The position numbers and the translations under genes are program-made. A stretch of DNA of 64,000 nt from G963708325 sp963708325 (GTDB lineage Bacteria > Actinomycetota > Thermoleophilia > Solirubrobacterales > 70-9): the NCBI GenBank assembly GCA_963708325.1, contig OY970203.1, positions 558,001 through 622,000 of the forward strand, in the 5' to 3' direction. The stretch's first letter is position 1; every line of letters begins with the position of its first letter. Below, one piece after another: positions 17,441 through 25,348 of the stretch. The notes below the pieces were generated by a model. The model worked only from the letters and a program-made list of their open reading frames with translations, was not told the origin of the DNA and did no database searches.

Positions 17441-18500
17441 TGAACCGCCCACACACGTTGTGAACGGCTGAAAAGCCATCCGGGCCCACCCAGAGGCTTG
17501 TGGTGCCTAAGCCACGACCTCAGGAGGACCCGGATGAAGGTTCACGCTAACGCTGCTCTCGGACCGGCAGGAAGGCTCGCGCTGGTCAAAGCGATCGAGT
17601 CGGGGATGACGCAGAAGGCGGCGGCCGCCGCCTTCTGCGTGGCGCCGGCCACCGCGCACCGCTGGTGGCACCGCTGGCTGGGGGCCAGCGAGGCCGAGCG
17701 TCGCAATGACAGCTGGATCGCGGATCGCTCCTCGCGCCCCCATCGCCAGCCCCGCCGCCTCTCGGCCGCCCAGGAGGAGCCGATCCTGCGCGCTCGCCGC
17801 GAGACCGGCCTGGGCCCTGGACGGCTCGCCGGGATCTGCAGACGGGCGCGCTCGACGATCTGGAAGGTGCTCGCCCGACACGGCCTGTCGCGCCGGCGTC
17901 GGGGACAAAGGCAAAGCTCTAAGCGCTATGAGTGGTCTCGGCCGGGGGCGCTGCTTCACGTCGACATGGCCCAGCTGGCGCGGTTTGGCCGCCCCGGCCA
18001 CGCCGTGACACAGGATCGCCACAGCAGCGGCGCCGAGAAGCGCGTCGGCTGGGGCTATGTCTATCTGCACGTCGTGATCGACGACCGCAGCCGCTACGTC
18101 TACCTAGAGCAGCACCAGGCAAAGGACGGCGTCACCGCGGCGGCGGTTCTCGAGCGGGCGATCGCCCACTTCGGCGAGCTAGGCATGGACTCACCGGAGG
18201 CGGTGATGTCAGACAACGCCTTTGCCTACTGCAACTCTCGGGCATTTCGGGCCGTGCTCGAGCGCCACCGCGCCCGCCACATCCGCACCCCGGCCTACAC
18301 GCCGCGCTGGAACGGCAAGGTGGAGCGCTTCATCAGAACGCTCAAGGAGGAGTGGGCCTACGCGCATGCCTGGCCCAGCTCTCAGCAGCGCTCACGCGCT
18401 CTGGGATCCTTCCTTCGCTACTACAACCGGCGAAGGCCTCACAGCTCTTTGGGGGACCGGCCGCCGATCGGCCGCGTTCTCAACGTCCGTGGGCAGCACA
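17441..18500 (+). mobile_element. IS481-family insertion sequence, copy 1
   Basis: A 1060-bp element with imperfect terminal inverted repeats: the left end begins TGAACCGCCCACACACG and the right end, read inward, begins TGTGCTGCCCACGGACG; 20 of the first 26 positions match. It is flanked by 6-bp direct repeats CCTAGT. It carries one transposase gene. A second copy at 35485-36544 has the same orientation and length; I see one base difference (A at 18244, G at 36288, synonymous). An NCTAGN target with 6-bp duplication is what is known for IS481. Confidence 0.95.
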
Positions 18501-18505
18501 CCTAG
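17534..18505 (+). CDS. IS481-family transposase
   Basis: A 323-residue transposase. The N-terminal half has helix-turn-helix motifs (MTQKAAAAAFCVAPATAHRWWHRW, about 25-48, and a second near 110-130). A DDE integrase core follows from about residue 150, with likely catalytic aspartates in HVDMAQ and VMSDNAFAY and a glutamate in NGKVERFIRTLKEEW. A strong AGGAGG precedes the ATG. The last sense codon (ACC) is half, and the TAG stop wholly, supplied by the right target duplication: the element itself ends at 18500 without a stop. Confidence 0.94.
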   Translation: MKVHANAALGPAGRLALVKAIESGMTQKAAAAAFCVAPATAHRWWHRWLGASEAERRNDSWIADRSSRPHRQPRRLSAAQEEPILRARRETGLGPGRLAGICRRARSTIWKVLARHGLSRRRRGQRQSSKRYEWSRPGALLHVDMAQLARFGRPGHAVTQDRHSSGAEKRVGWGYVYLHVVIDDRSRYVYLEQHQAKDGVTAAAVLERAIAHFGELGMDSPEAVMSDNAFAYCNSRAFRAVLERHRARHIRTPAYTPRWNGKVERFIRTLKEEWAYAHAWPSSQQRSRALGSFLRYYNRRRPHSSLGDRPPIGRVLNVRGQHT

Positions 18506-18506
18506 T
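18501..18506. repeat. Right target-site duplication of IS copy 1 (CCTAGT)
   Basis: CCTAGT repeated from 17435-17440. It provides the TAG stop of the transposase. Confidence 0.9.
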
Positions 18507-18525
18507 GGCCCACTGAAGGAGTGCG

Positions 18526-20685
18526 TCAGGCCTGGGGCTCGGCGGCGCGGGCCCCGTGGCGCTGCATCAGCTCGGCGTGGACGTTGCGGGGTGGGTCTCC
18601 CCCCTCCACCCGCCTCCAGGAGCCGTCGGCCCTCAGCACCCAGGCGTTCGCCTCGTCGCCGAGGCAGCGCTCGAGGAAGTCCATCAGCTCGGCCTGGATG
18701 GCCGAGTCCTCGACCGGCGAGAGCAGCTCGACGCGGTGGTCGAGGTTGCGGGGCATCAGGTCGGCCGAGCCGATGAAGATCCGCAGCTCGCCGTCGCGCT
18801 CGAACCCGTAGATCCGCGAGTGCTCGAGGAGGCGGCCGACGACCGAAACGACGCTGATGTTCTCCGAGACGCCCGGGACGCCGGGGAGCAGGCAACAGAT
18901 GCCGCGCACGTTGAGGTCGATCGGCACACCGGCGGCCGATGCCCGGTAAAGCGCCCGGATGCACTCGGCGTCCACCAGCGCGTTCATCTTCATCACGATC
19001 CGGGCGGGCCTGGACTCGCTGTGCGCCGCCACCGTCCGCTCGATCTCCTCGAGGATCCGCTCGCGCAGCGTCCCCGGGGCGACCAGGACCTTCCGGTAGC
19101 GCTCAGGGCGGCCGTAGCCGGTGATGAAGTTGAACATCTCGGCCACGTCGGCGCCGATCGCGGGATCGACTGTGAACAGGCCGAGATCCGAATAGAGCCG
19201 GGCCGTCGTCGGGTTGTAGTTGCCGGTGCCGATATGCGCGTAGTGGCGTACTCCGTCGCCCTCGCGGCGCACGATCAGCACGCACTTCGCGTGTGTCTTC
19301 AGCCCGGGGAGGCCGTAGACGACGTGGACGCCCGCCTCCTCGAGCGCCCGCGCCCACTGGATGTTGGCGCGCTCGTCGAACCGCGCCTTCAGCTCGACCA
19401 TGCAGACCGCCTGCTTGCCCCGTTCGGAGGCGCGAATCAGCGCCGGAACCAGCGGCGTCTCGTCCCCCGCCCGGTACACCGTCATCTTCACCGCGAGAAC
19501 ATCGGGGTCGGCGACGGCCTGATCGACGAAGCGCTCGACCGAGGTGGCGAACGAGTCGTACGGGTGGTGGACGAGGAGGTCCCCGCTTCGCATCGCCGCC
19601 ATCACGTCGGCGCCCTTGTCGTCCTCGGCCTGAAGGCGCGGCTGGGTGACGGGCGCCCACGGCGGATAGCGAAGCTCGGCGAACCCCGGCACGGAGGCGA
19701 CATCGGTGAGGTCGCCGAGGTCGAGCGGGCCGTCGATGTCGTAGACCTGCCGCTCCTCCAGCTTCAGGGCCTCCACCAGGCGGCCGCGGAAGCGGTCGCT
19801 CATCCCGCGATCGACCTCCAACCTCACGACCTCGCCGAAGCGGCGCTGACGCAGCTCGTCCTCGACGGCGCGAATCAGGTCGTCGGCCTCGTCGGACACC
19901 GAGAAGTCGGCATCGCGGGTAACGCGAAAGAAGCTGTGGTCGATGATCTCCATCCCGGGAAAGAGCGCCGGCAGGTTCTCCGCGATTACGTGCTCGAGGG
20001 CGACGAAGGTGGTGCCGTCGCCGAGCGGGATGAAGCGGCGCAGCAGCTCGGTCGGCACCTTCACCCGCGCGACCACCTCGTTCTCCTGCTCGCGGTCGCG
20101 CAGCAGCACGGCAAGGCTGAGCGACAGGTTGGAGATGTACGGGAAGGGGCGCCCCAGCCCGATCGCCAACGGCGTCAGCACCGGGAAGATCTGCTCGCGA
20201 AACCGCCGCTGCAGCTCCTCACGTTCCTCAGTCCCCGCCGAGGACGGGGACACGATCCGGATGCCGTGCTCGGCGAGCGCCGGGCGCAGCTGCCGCTCGA
20301 AGCAGGCGTCGTGGCGAGCGCCCAGCTCCCTGACGCGATCTCGGGTCGCATCGATCTGCGCCGACGGGCCGAGCCCGTCGGGACCGGCAGCCTCGATGCC
20401 GGCGTCCAGCTGGTCCAGCAGTCCCGCGACGCGGACCATGAAGAACTCGTCGAGGTTCGACGCGTAGATCGCGGCGAACTTGACCCGCTCGAGCAGAGGG
20501 ATCGACGGGTCCTCGGCCAGCTCGAGCACGCGCTCGTTGAAGTCGAGCCACGACAGCTCGCGATTCGCGTAGAGCGCGCTGTCGGTGAGATCACGGCTCG
20601 GAGCGGCCGGGCCATTCGCCACCAGCGCCTCGGCGCCATGCGGATCGGTCACGGGCGAAGCATCGATGCGCTCGGGAGTGGCCAT
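18526..20685 (-). CDS. ppk1: Polyphosphate kinase 1
   Basis: A 719-residue PPK1, which reversibly polymerises the terminal phosphate of ATP into polyphosphate. The N-terminal domain begins YANRELSWLDFNERVLELA, and the PLD-like catalytic core holds the phosphohistidine region (YAHIGTGNYNPTTAR) and the second histidine in LMPRNLDHRVELLSPVE. The ATG at 20685 lies one base after the stop of the CHAD gene, so ppk1 is co-transcribed with the CHAD pair. The C-terminus ends 20 bases from the right target duplication of IS copy 1, which lies downstream and does not break the gene. Confidence 0.97.
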   Translation of the reverse strand: MATPERIDASPVTDPHGAEALVANGPAAPSRDLTDSALYANRELSWLDFNERVLELAEDPSIPLLERVKFAAIYASNLDEFFMVRVAGLLDQLDAGIEAAGPDGLGPSAQIDATRDRVRELGARHDACFERQLRPALAEHGIRIVSPSSAGTEEREELQRRFREQIFPVLTPLAIGLGRPFPYISNLSLSLAVLLRDREQENEVVARVKVPTELLRRFIPLGDGTTFVALEHVIAENLPALFPGMEIIDHSFFRVTRDADFSVSDEADDLIRAVEDELRQRRFGEVVRLEVDRGMSDRFRGRLVEALKLEERQVYDIDGPLDLGDLTDVASVPGFAELRYPPWAPVTQPRLQAEDDKGADVMAAMRSGDLLVHHPYDSFATSVERFVDQAVADPDVLAVKMTVYRAGDETPLVPALIRASERGKQAVCMVELKARFDERANIQWARALEEAGVHVVYGLPGLKTHAKCVLIVRREGDGVRHYAHIGTGNYNPTTARLYSDLGLFTVDPAIGADVAEMFNFITGYGRPERYRKVLVAPGTLRERILEEIERTVAAHSESRPARIVMKMNALVDAECIRALYRASAAGVPIDLNVRGICCLLPGVPGVSENISVVSVVGRLLEHSRIYGFERDGELRIFIGSADLMPRNLDHRVELLSPVEDSAIQAELMDFLERCLGDEANAWVLRADGSWRRVEGGDPPRNVHAELMQRHGARAAEPQA

Positions 20686-20686
20686 G

Positions 20687-21376
20687 TCAAGAAGCGGGGA
20701 ACGCCGGCTGCGGCGGCGCCGGGGCGGGTGACGGCTGTGCGCCGTCGGTGTCCTCGGCGCGCCGCCCCACCGGCTCGTCGACCGGGTCGGGGACGGCGGC
20801 GCGGGCCTTTCGCTTCTCGCGCTCGGCGTTGAGCACCTCGCGCGCGGCGCGATCCAGGTTCTTCCACGTCCCCCGTCGCTCCTCCCGCGCCCAGAAGTCG
20901 CGAAAGCGCTCGAATAGAAGCTCCCGCCGGGAGCGAAGATGAAGGGCCAGGGTCTCGAGTCCCCGGTAGCAGCCGCGATTCGTCGCCGCAGCCATTGCCG
21001 CGACGTCGAGGTCGTCCGTGTTGCCGGCTCGGGCCCGGATCGCGGCGATGTCCTCGGTGCGCAGGTGCTCGGCGTGCTCGGCGACCCGCGGCAGCATCAC
21101 GTCGCAGTCGTGGATGCTGCCGAGAAGATCCTGGAGCGTGCGGCTGCTCTTGCGGGCCCGCTCCGCCGGTGAGCCGAGGCAGAAGCCGGTGATCTCGAGC
21201 AGGTAGCGGAGCCGCTTTGCGGCGATCCGCATGTTGTGCTGGGCCTTGGACCCATCCGGGTCGAGGGCTTCGTCCGCGAACCCGCGGAGCTCGTCGAGGC
21301 GGACGCGAGCGATCCGCGCCGCGTTCTCGGCCAGCGTCCGCGGCGGGTCGAGCTTCGGTACGCGGCGGGCCCTCAC
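20687..21376 (-). CDS. CHAD-domain protein, C-terminal half of a split CHAD
   Basis: A 229-residue helical, basic protein. LDPPRTLAENAARIARVRLD leads to the conserved histidine/arginine helix HNMRIAAKRLRYLLEITG, the second helical bundle of a CHAD domain, which binds polyphosphate through basic side chains. The C-terminal 45 residues are a proline- and acid-rich tail. The GTG start overlaps the preceding CHAD gene by four bases (GTGA), and ppk1 starts one base after its stop. The two CHAD genes together make up what is one polypeptide in many other bacteria. Confidence 0.88.
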   Translation of the reverse strand: MRARRVPKLDPPRTLAENAARIARVRLDELRGFADEALDPDGSKAQHNMRIAAKRLRYLLEITGFCLGSPAERARKSSRTLQDLLGSIHDCDVMLPRVAEHAEHLRTEDIAAIRARAGNTDDLDVAAMAAATNRGCYRGLETLALHLRSRRELLFERFRDFWAREERRGTWKNLDRAAREVLNAEREKRKARAAVPDPVDEPVGRRAEDTDGAQPSPAPAPPQPAFPAS

Positions 21377-21849
21377 GCAACCGCACCGGCGATCAGGTCG
21401 GATACCCCCTTGCGAAGCGCCTCCATGCGCTCCTGCGAAACCAGCGGGACGAGGGCGTCGTTGGCGTCGCGCTGCTCGACCCGCAGCTGCGAGACGAGCG
21501 ATGCGACGCCGCGCCGGTCGGGACCCGGGACACCGGCGGCGAACCCGTCGAGCTGCTCGATCGCCACGTCGCGGTCGCGGCGCTCGCCGAGGGCGTCGGC
21601 GAGGGTCTTGACGCTCTCAAGCGTGCGCTCGTGAGACGAGGGGGGAAAGCACGGACCGAAGACCTCGAGAGCGGCGCGAAGGCGGCGCGTGGCGACCCGC
21701 ATGTCGTGCAGCCGCTCGATGTTGCCGATGTCGAGCACGCCGTCGGCATGGTCGAACAGCTCCTCGGAGCGCACCCGCACGACCGCCACCGCGGCCGCGG
21801 CATAGCGGTCGCTCGGCGAAAGGTCGGATATCGGTCGCGCACGGGCTAT
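21373..21849 (-). CDS. CHAD-domain protein, N-terminal half; possible ATA start
   Basis: The first half of a CHAD domain, carrying the typical helix ERLHDMRVATRRLRAALEVF. The first canonical start is GTG 21789 (138 residues), but the conserved CHAD opening DLSPSDRYAAAA lies upstream in the same open frame, which has no ATG, GTG, TTG or CTG before the stop that precedes it. A perfect AAGGAGG stands eight bases before an ATA at 21849, giving 158 residues. This may be a rare AUA start or a base error. It is coupled to the second CHAD gene and ppk1. Confidence 0.75.
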   Translation of the reverse strand: MARARPISDLSPSDRYAAAAVAVVRVRSEELFDHADGVLDIGNIERLHDMRVATRRLRAALEVFGPCFPPSSHERTLESVKTLADALGERRDRDVAIEQLDGFAAGVPGPDRRGVASLVSQLRVEQRDANDALVPLVSQERMEALRKGVSDLIAGAVA

Positions 21850-21917
21850 CTCTTCGTCCTCCTTGGACGCCCAGACCGCAGTCTAACTTCCAAGGAAATT
21901 GGCGAGAAATCGTCGTT

Positions 21918-22838
21918 TCAGGCTGCGGCGGTCTCGGCCGTGGCCCCGGCGGTGCCGCCGTTCAGCATGTCGAGGACGACGCCCTCGCGCAGGCCACCCT
22001 TGCCGATCTGAAGCGGGGTGCCGAGCAGCTGGGAGAACTTCTCCAGCAGCAGGACGCCCGCGGGCAGGATTCGCACGCGCTGCGGGTCAAGCTCGAAGCG
22101 GCGGGCGACGTCTGCGATCTCGTCGCTGGCCAGCACGCGCACGGCGCGCTCCAGCGTCTCGTACTCGAGCACGGCGCCGACCAGGCGGCGCATCGAGCTG
22201 GCGCTGCCGCCGACCGCGACCGCCTGCTCGGGCTGGGCCAGCTCGACGTCCTCGAAGAGATCGCCGATCCGCTCGCGCAGCTCGCGCAGCTCGGCCGGCG
22301 ACGGCGGGTCGTCCACCAGCAGCTCGTCGGCCAGCGAACCCGAGCCGACCGGGAAGGAGCGCACCGACGTCACACCACCCGTGATCGTGCCGTGGATCAC
22401 CTCGCTGGAGCCACCGCCGACGTCCACCACCGCGACGTCTCCCTCGACCGGGTGGCCGAGCGTCTTCGTCGCGCCGATGAACGACAAACGTCCCTCCTCC
22501 TCCTCGTCGAGGACGTCGACGTCGATACCGATTGCGTTCCGGATCGCGTCCACGATCTCGTCCCGATTGACCGCCTCCCGGATCGCCGCCGTGGCGACGG
22601 GGCGGACGCGTTCGGCTCCGAGCTCCCTGGCCAGCCGCACCTGGGTGAGGACGACGTCGGCGACCTCCTCGATCTTCTCGGGCGAGATCCGGCCGTCCTT
22701 GGTGGCCTTGCCGATGCGCGTGTAGGCGCGCTGCTCCATCGCGGCCTTCAGCTGACCGTCGATCGGCTCCGCGACCAGCAAGCGGGTCGTGTTGGAGCCG
22801 ATGTCGATCGCAGCGCAGAGCACGCCCTGGCCATTCAT
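21918..22838 (-). CDS. ppx: Exopolyphosphatase / guanosine pentaphosphatase (Ppx/GppA)
   Basis: An ASKHA-fold phosphatase of 306 residues. Phosphate-binding loops are AIDIGSNTTRLLVAE at the N-terminus and VVDVGGGSSEVIHG, with VATAAIREAVNRDE between them. It lacks the extra C-terminal domains of E. coli Ppx, as is common in actinobacteria. It removes terminal phosphate from polyphosphate or pppGpp. I start it at ATG 22838, right before the conserved AIDIGSNT; an upstream GTG at 22943 would add 35 unconserved residues. It lies upstream of the CHAD-ppk1 genes on the same strand. Confidence 0.92.
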   Translation of the reverse strand: MNGQGVLCAAIDIGSNTTRLLVAEPIDGQLKAAMEQRAYTRIGKATKDGRISPEKIEEVADVVLTQVRLARELGAERVRPVATAAIREAVNRDEIVDAIRNAIGIDVDVLDEEEEGRLSFIGATKTLGHPVEGDVAVVDVGGGSSEVIHGTITGGVTSVRSFPVGSGSLADELLVDDPPSPAELRELRERIGDLFEDVELAQPEQAVAVGGSASSMRRLVGAVLEYETLERAVRVLASDEIADVARRFELDPQRVRILPAGVLLLEKFSQLLGTPLQIGKGGLREGVVLDMLNGGTAGATAETAAA

Positions 22839-22983
22839 CCTTTCAGAGGGGGCGGATGTCTCGCGGCCGGGCACGCTGGTTTCCAACATGGTGGGAATGG
22901 TGATGGCCGCGGCGGTTTCTCGGGTTAACGACTCGATAACCACACGGTCACAGAATTGACACCGGCGCCGCAGCGCTGCGATC

Positions 22984-22989
22984 TACGCT
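22984..22989 (+). promoter_or_regulatory. -10-like TACGCT for small membrane protein gene
   Basis: TACGCT six bases before the ATG at 22996. A TTGACA stands at 22956-22961, but the 22-base spacer is long. Confidence 0.4.
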
Positions 22990-22995
22990 CGATCC

Positions 22996-23217
22996 ATGAT
23001 CACTACCCAGGTATCGATGGAGGCGATCTCGGGCACGCGCAGGACAGGCCTGGCGATCGCGGCCGCCGCGGCGGCCATCGTCCTGGTGATCTCGGTAGCG
23101 ATCGGGCTGCCGTTCGCCCATACGCTCGGGGCCACCGGCCTCGCGCTCGCGATCGGCACCCTGACCGGCGGCTTCGGCTTCGCTGTGTCGTGGGGCCGCA
23201 GCCACTACGGCTACTGA
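22996..23217 (+). CDS. Small two-helix membrane protein
   Basis: A 73-residue protein with a polar N-terminus and two hydrophobic segments (about 21-41 and 46-62), ending SWGRSHYGY. No family recognised. There is no Shine-Dalgarno, but a TANNNT hexamer six bases upstream supports a leaderless start. It lies between the divergent ppx and the winged-helix gene. Confidence 0.55.
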   Translation: MITTQVSMEAISGTRRTGLAIAAAAAAIVLVISVAIGLPFAHTLGATGLALAIGTLTGGFGFAVSWGRSHYGY

Positions 23218-23243
23218 TCGCCGGACAATCGAACGAGCAACGG

Positions 23244-23266
23244 CAGGGCGCCCGGCGGGCGCCCTG
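23244..23266. terminator. Perfect 10-bp hairpin after the small membrane gene
   Basis: CAGGGCGCCC and GGGCGCCCTG pair around a GGC loop. No U-run follows, so termination is likely but not certain. Confidence 0.45.
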
Positions 23267-23302
23267 AACCGGTGCCATCTCGACACCACCGGGAAACAAC
23301 CG

Positions 23303-23319
23303 CTTGACGTCAGCTTCAC
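23303..23319 (+). promoter_or_regulatory. PHO-box-like direct repeat before the winged-helix gene
   Basis: TTGACG at 23303-23308 and TTCACA at 23314-23319 are spaced 11 bases apart and oriented toward the gene at 23365. This resembles the 11-bp direct repeats bound by actinobacterial PhoP, though the first unit is imperfect. Confidence 0.35.
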
Positions 23320-23364
23320 AACGAAGCAACACCGGCGGCGCCGCGCCGGTCGAGACTTGACCGC

Positions 23365-23697
23365 ATGGAGAGGCCCACGCTCCCCGACCGCTACATCCGC
23401 TCGGGGCCGCTGGAGATCCGACCGGCCGAGTACGTCGCGCTCGTCGACGGGCGCACGCTTCCCCTCACTCTTCGGGAGCTGCAGCTGCTCTCCATCCTCG
23501 CCTCGCACCCCCAGCAGGTGATGACCCGCGAGCGGCTGTACCGCGAGATGTGGGGCGAGTCGCCGAGCGAGCACGACCGCCGCGTCGACGTCCACGTGAG
23601 CAGGCTTCGCTCGAAGCTTCGCGCGGCGATGCCGGAACGGGAGATCATCCACACCCACCCCGGGATCGGCTACCGCTTCGCCGACGAGGACGGATAA
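23365..23697 (+). CDS. PhoB/OmpR-type DNA-binding domain without a receiver
   Basis: A 110-residue protein made only of an OmpR/PhoB winged helix: LTLRELQLLSILASHPQQVMTRERLY, the recognition helix in RRVDVHVSRLRSKLR, and the wing IHTHPGIGYRF. The phospho-acceptor domain is absent, so it cannot be switched by ordinary phosphorylation. It converges on phoU with 10 bases between stops. A PHO-box-like repeat upstream suggests it belongs to the phosphate regulon, perhaps as a competitor of a full-length PhoP. That role is inferred. Confidence 0.85.
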   Translation: MERPTLPDRYIRSGPLEIRPAEYVALVDGRTLPLTLRELQLLSILASHPQQVMTRERLYREMWGESPSEHDRRVDVHVSRLRSKLRAAMPEREIIHTHPGIGYRFADEDG

Positions 23698-23707
23698 GCC
23701 CCGGGTC

Positions 23708-24421
23708 CTAGGGGCCGGCCGTCAACGGCTGGGCGCCCGGGTGGGAGGCGTCCTCGAACTCGCGGAACAGGCCGGTGACGAGGAAGGCGACCTGCTCGCC
23801 GATGTCGACTGCGTTGTCGCCGATCCGCTCCAGCGCCCGCGCGACCAGCATCATCGCCATCGCCCACTCGCGCGTGTCTGCGTCCTCGCCGATCTCGATC
23901 GCGATCGCGAAGCAGTCGCGATTGAGGTGGTCCACCAGGTCGTCCTGCCGGACGAGGTCGCGCGCCAGGTCCACGTTGCGGTCGGCGAAGGCCAGCTTCG
24001 CCTGGGAGGTCAGCGAGCGAGCCTGCTCACCCATCTTGAGGATGTTGCCCATCATCCGCTCGTCCGTCGGAGGCTGGTGGCCGGACAGCGGGAGGAGCTT
24101 GCAGATGTTCACGCACTGGTCACCCATCCGCTCCATGTTCTTCATCACGTGGAGCAGCGCCGAGATCAACCGCAGGTCGGTCGCCACCGGGGCCTGCGTC
24201 GCCAGCAGCGTGAGGATGCTCTGGTGAATCTCCAGATAGCGACCGTCGAGGCGGTCGTCGTCGGAGATCACCAGCTCTGCAAGCTCTATGTCCTGGTGCT
24301 TGAGCGCCTCGAGCGTGCCGTCCAGCGCCGCGACCACCATGTCGAGGCCTTCCAGAGCGCGGCGCTCGAGGCTGGCGAGCTCCTCGATGTAGTTCGCGCG
24401 CACCTTGGTATCCGGAGTCAT
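23708..24421 (-). CDS. phoU: Phosphate signalling protein PhoU
   Basis: A 237-residue helical protein with two PhoU repeats. Conserved segments include HQSILTLLATQAPVATDLRLISALLHVMKNMERMGDQCVNI and its counterpart MAMMLVARALERIGDNAVDIGEQV, each with the metal-binding E/D-rich motif. PhoU links Pst transport to the PhoR-PhoP system and represses the regulon when phosphate is plentiful. The ATG overlaps the pstB stop (ATGA), so it is the last gene of the pst operon. Confidence 0.95.
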   Translation of the reverse strand: MTPDTKVRANYIEELASLERRALEGLDMVVAALDGTLEALKHQDIELAELVISDDDRLDGRYLEIHQSILTLLATQAPVATDLRLISALLHVMKNMERMGDQCVNICKLLPLSGHQPPTDERMMGNILKMGEQARSLTSQAKLAFADRNVDLARDLVRQDDLVDHLNRDCFAIAIEIGEDADTREWAMAMMLVARALERIGDNAVDIGEQVAFLVTGLFREFEDASHPGAQPLTAGP

Positions 24422-25317
24422 CCGAACTTCCCCGTCACGTACTGCTCGGTCCGATCGTCGTCGGGGGCGGTGAAGATCTTCTCGGTCGCTCCCACCTCGA
24501 CGAGCTGCCCGTCGAGCATGAACGCGGTGGTGTCGGCGACGCGGCCCGCCTGCTGCATGTTGTGGGTGACGATCGCGATCGTCACCTTCTCCTTCAGCTG
24601 GCCGACCAGCTCCTCGATCTTCAGCGTGGCGACGGGGTCGAGCGCCGAGCAGGGCTCGTCCATCAGCAGCACGTCGGGCTCGACTGCGAGGGCGCGGGCG
24701 ATGCACAGTCGCTGCTGCTGGCCGCCGGAGAGGCCCATCCCGGGGCTGCCGAGCCTGTCCTTGACCTCGTTCCAAAGCCCGGCTCCCTCGAGCGCGGCGC
24801 CGACCCGATCCTTCACCTCGTCGCGCGGCATGCCATTGAACCGCATCCCGGAGGCGACGTTGTCGAAGACCGACATCGTCGGGAACGGGTTCGGCTTCTG
24901 GAACACCATCCCCACGAGGCGTCGAACCAGAACGACGTCCACGTCGGGGCCCCTGAGGTCGATGTCGTCCAGGAGCACGCGCCCCTCGGAGCGGGCGCCG
25001 GGGATCTCCTCGTGCATGCGGTTGACGCAGCGGATCATGGTCGACTTGCCGCAGCCCGAGGGGCCGATGATCGCCGTGACGCGGCCCGGCTCGAACGCCA
25101 GGTTCACGCCCTGGACCGCGTGATTGTCTCCGTAGTAGGCGTGGAGGTCCTCGAGGCGGACGTGCCGCGTGGCACGCATCTCCTCGATCCCGACATGCGG
25201 CTCCGGGATCTCCGACGCACCGGGCGCGGGCAACGGCGACTCGGCTTGTTCGGGGGTCGGCGGCATCGTCCTGTCCTCGGGGCTCGCCAGCTTCAGGTCA
25301 GCCGGTTCGTAGTTCAT
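24418..25317 (-). CDS. pstB: Phosphate ABC transporter ATP-binding protein PstB
   Basis: A 299-residue ATPase. It has Walker A GPSGCGKSTMIRCVNRM, signature LSGGQQQRLCIARALA, Walker B LLMDEPCSALDP and H-loop VTHNMQQA; the PstB-specific RCVNRM is present. About 45 residues precede the ATPase domain and look disordered and proline/glutamate-rich, so a shorter start is possible. It lies 31 bases after pstA. Confidence 0.96.
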   Translation of the reverse strand: MNYEPADLKLASPEDRTMPPTPEQAESPLPAPGASEIPEPHVGIEEMRATRHVRLEDLHAYYGDNHAVQGVNLAFEPGRVTAIIGPSGCGKSTMIRCVNRMHEEIPGARSEGRVLLDDIDLRGPDVDVVLVRRLVGMVFQKPNPFPTMSVFDNVASGMRFNGMPRDEVKDRVGAALEGAGLWNEVKDRLGSPGMGLSGGQQQRLCIARALAVEPDVLLMDEPCSALDPVATLKIEELVGQLKEKVTIAIVTHNMQQAGRVADTTAFMLDGQLVEVGATEKIFTAPDDDRTEQYVTGKFG

Positions 25318-25348
25318 CAGAGTGCGCTCCCTTGCGTCCGTTCGTCAT

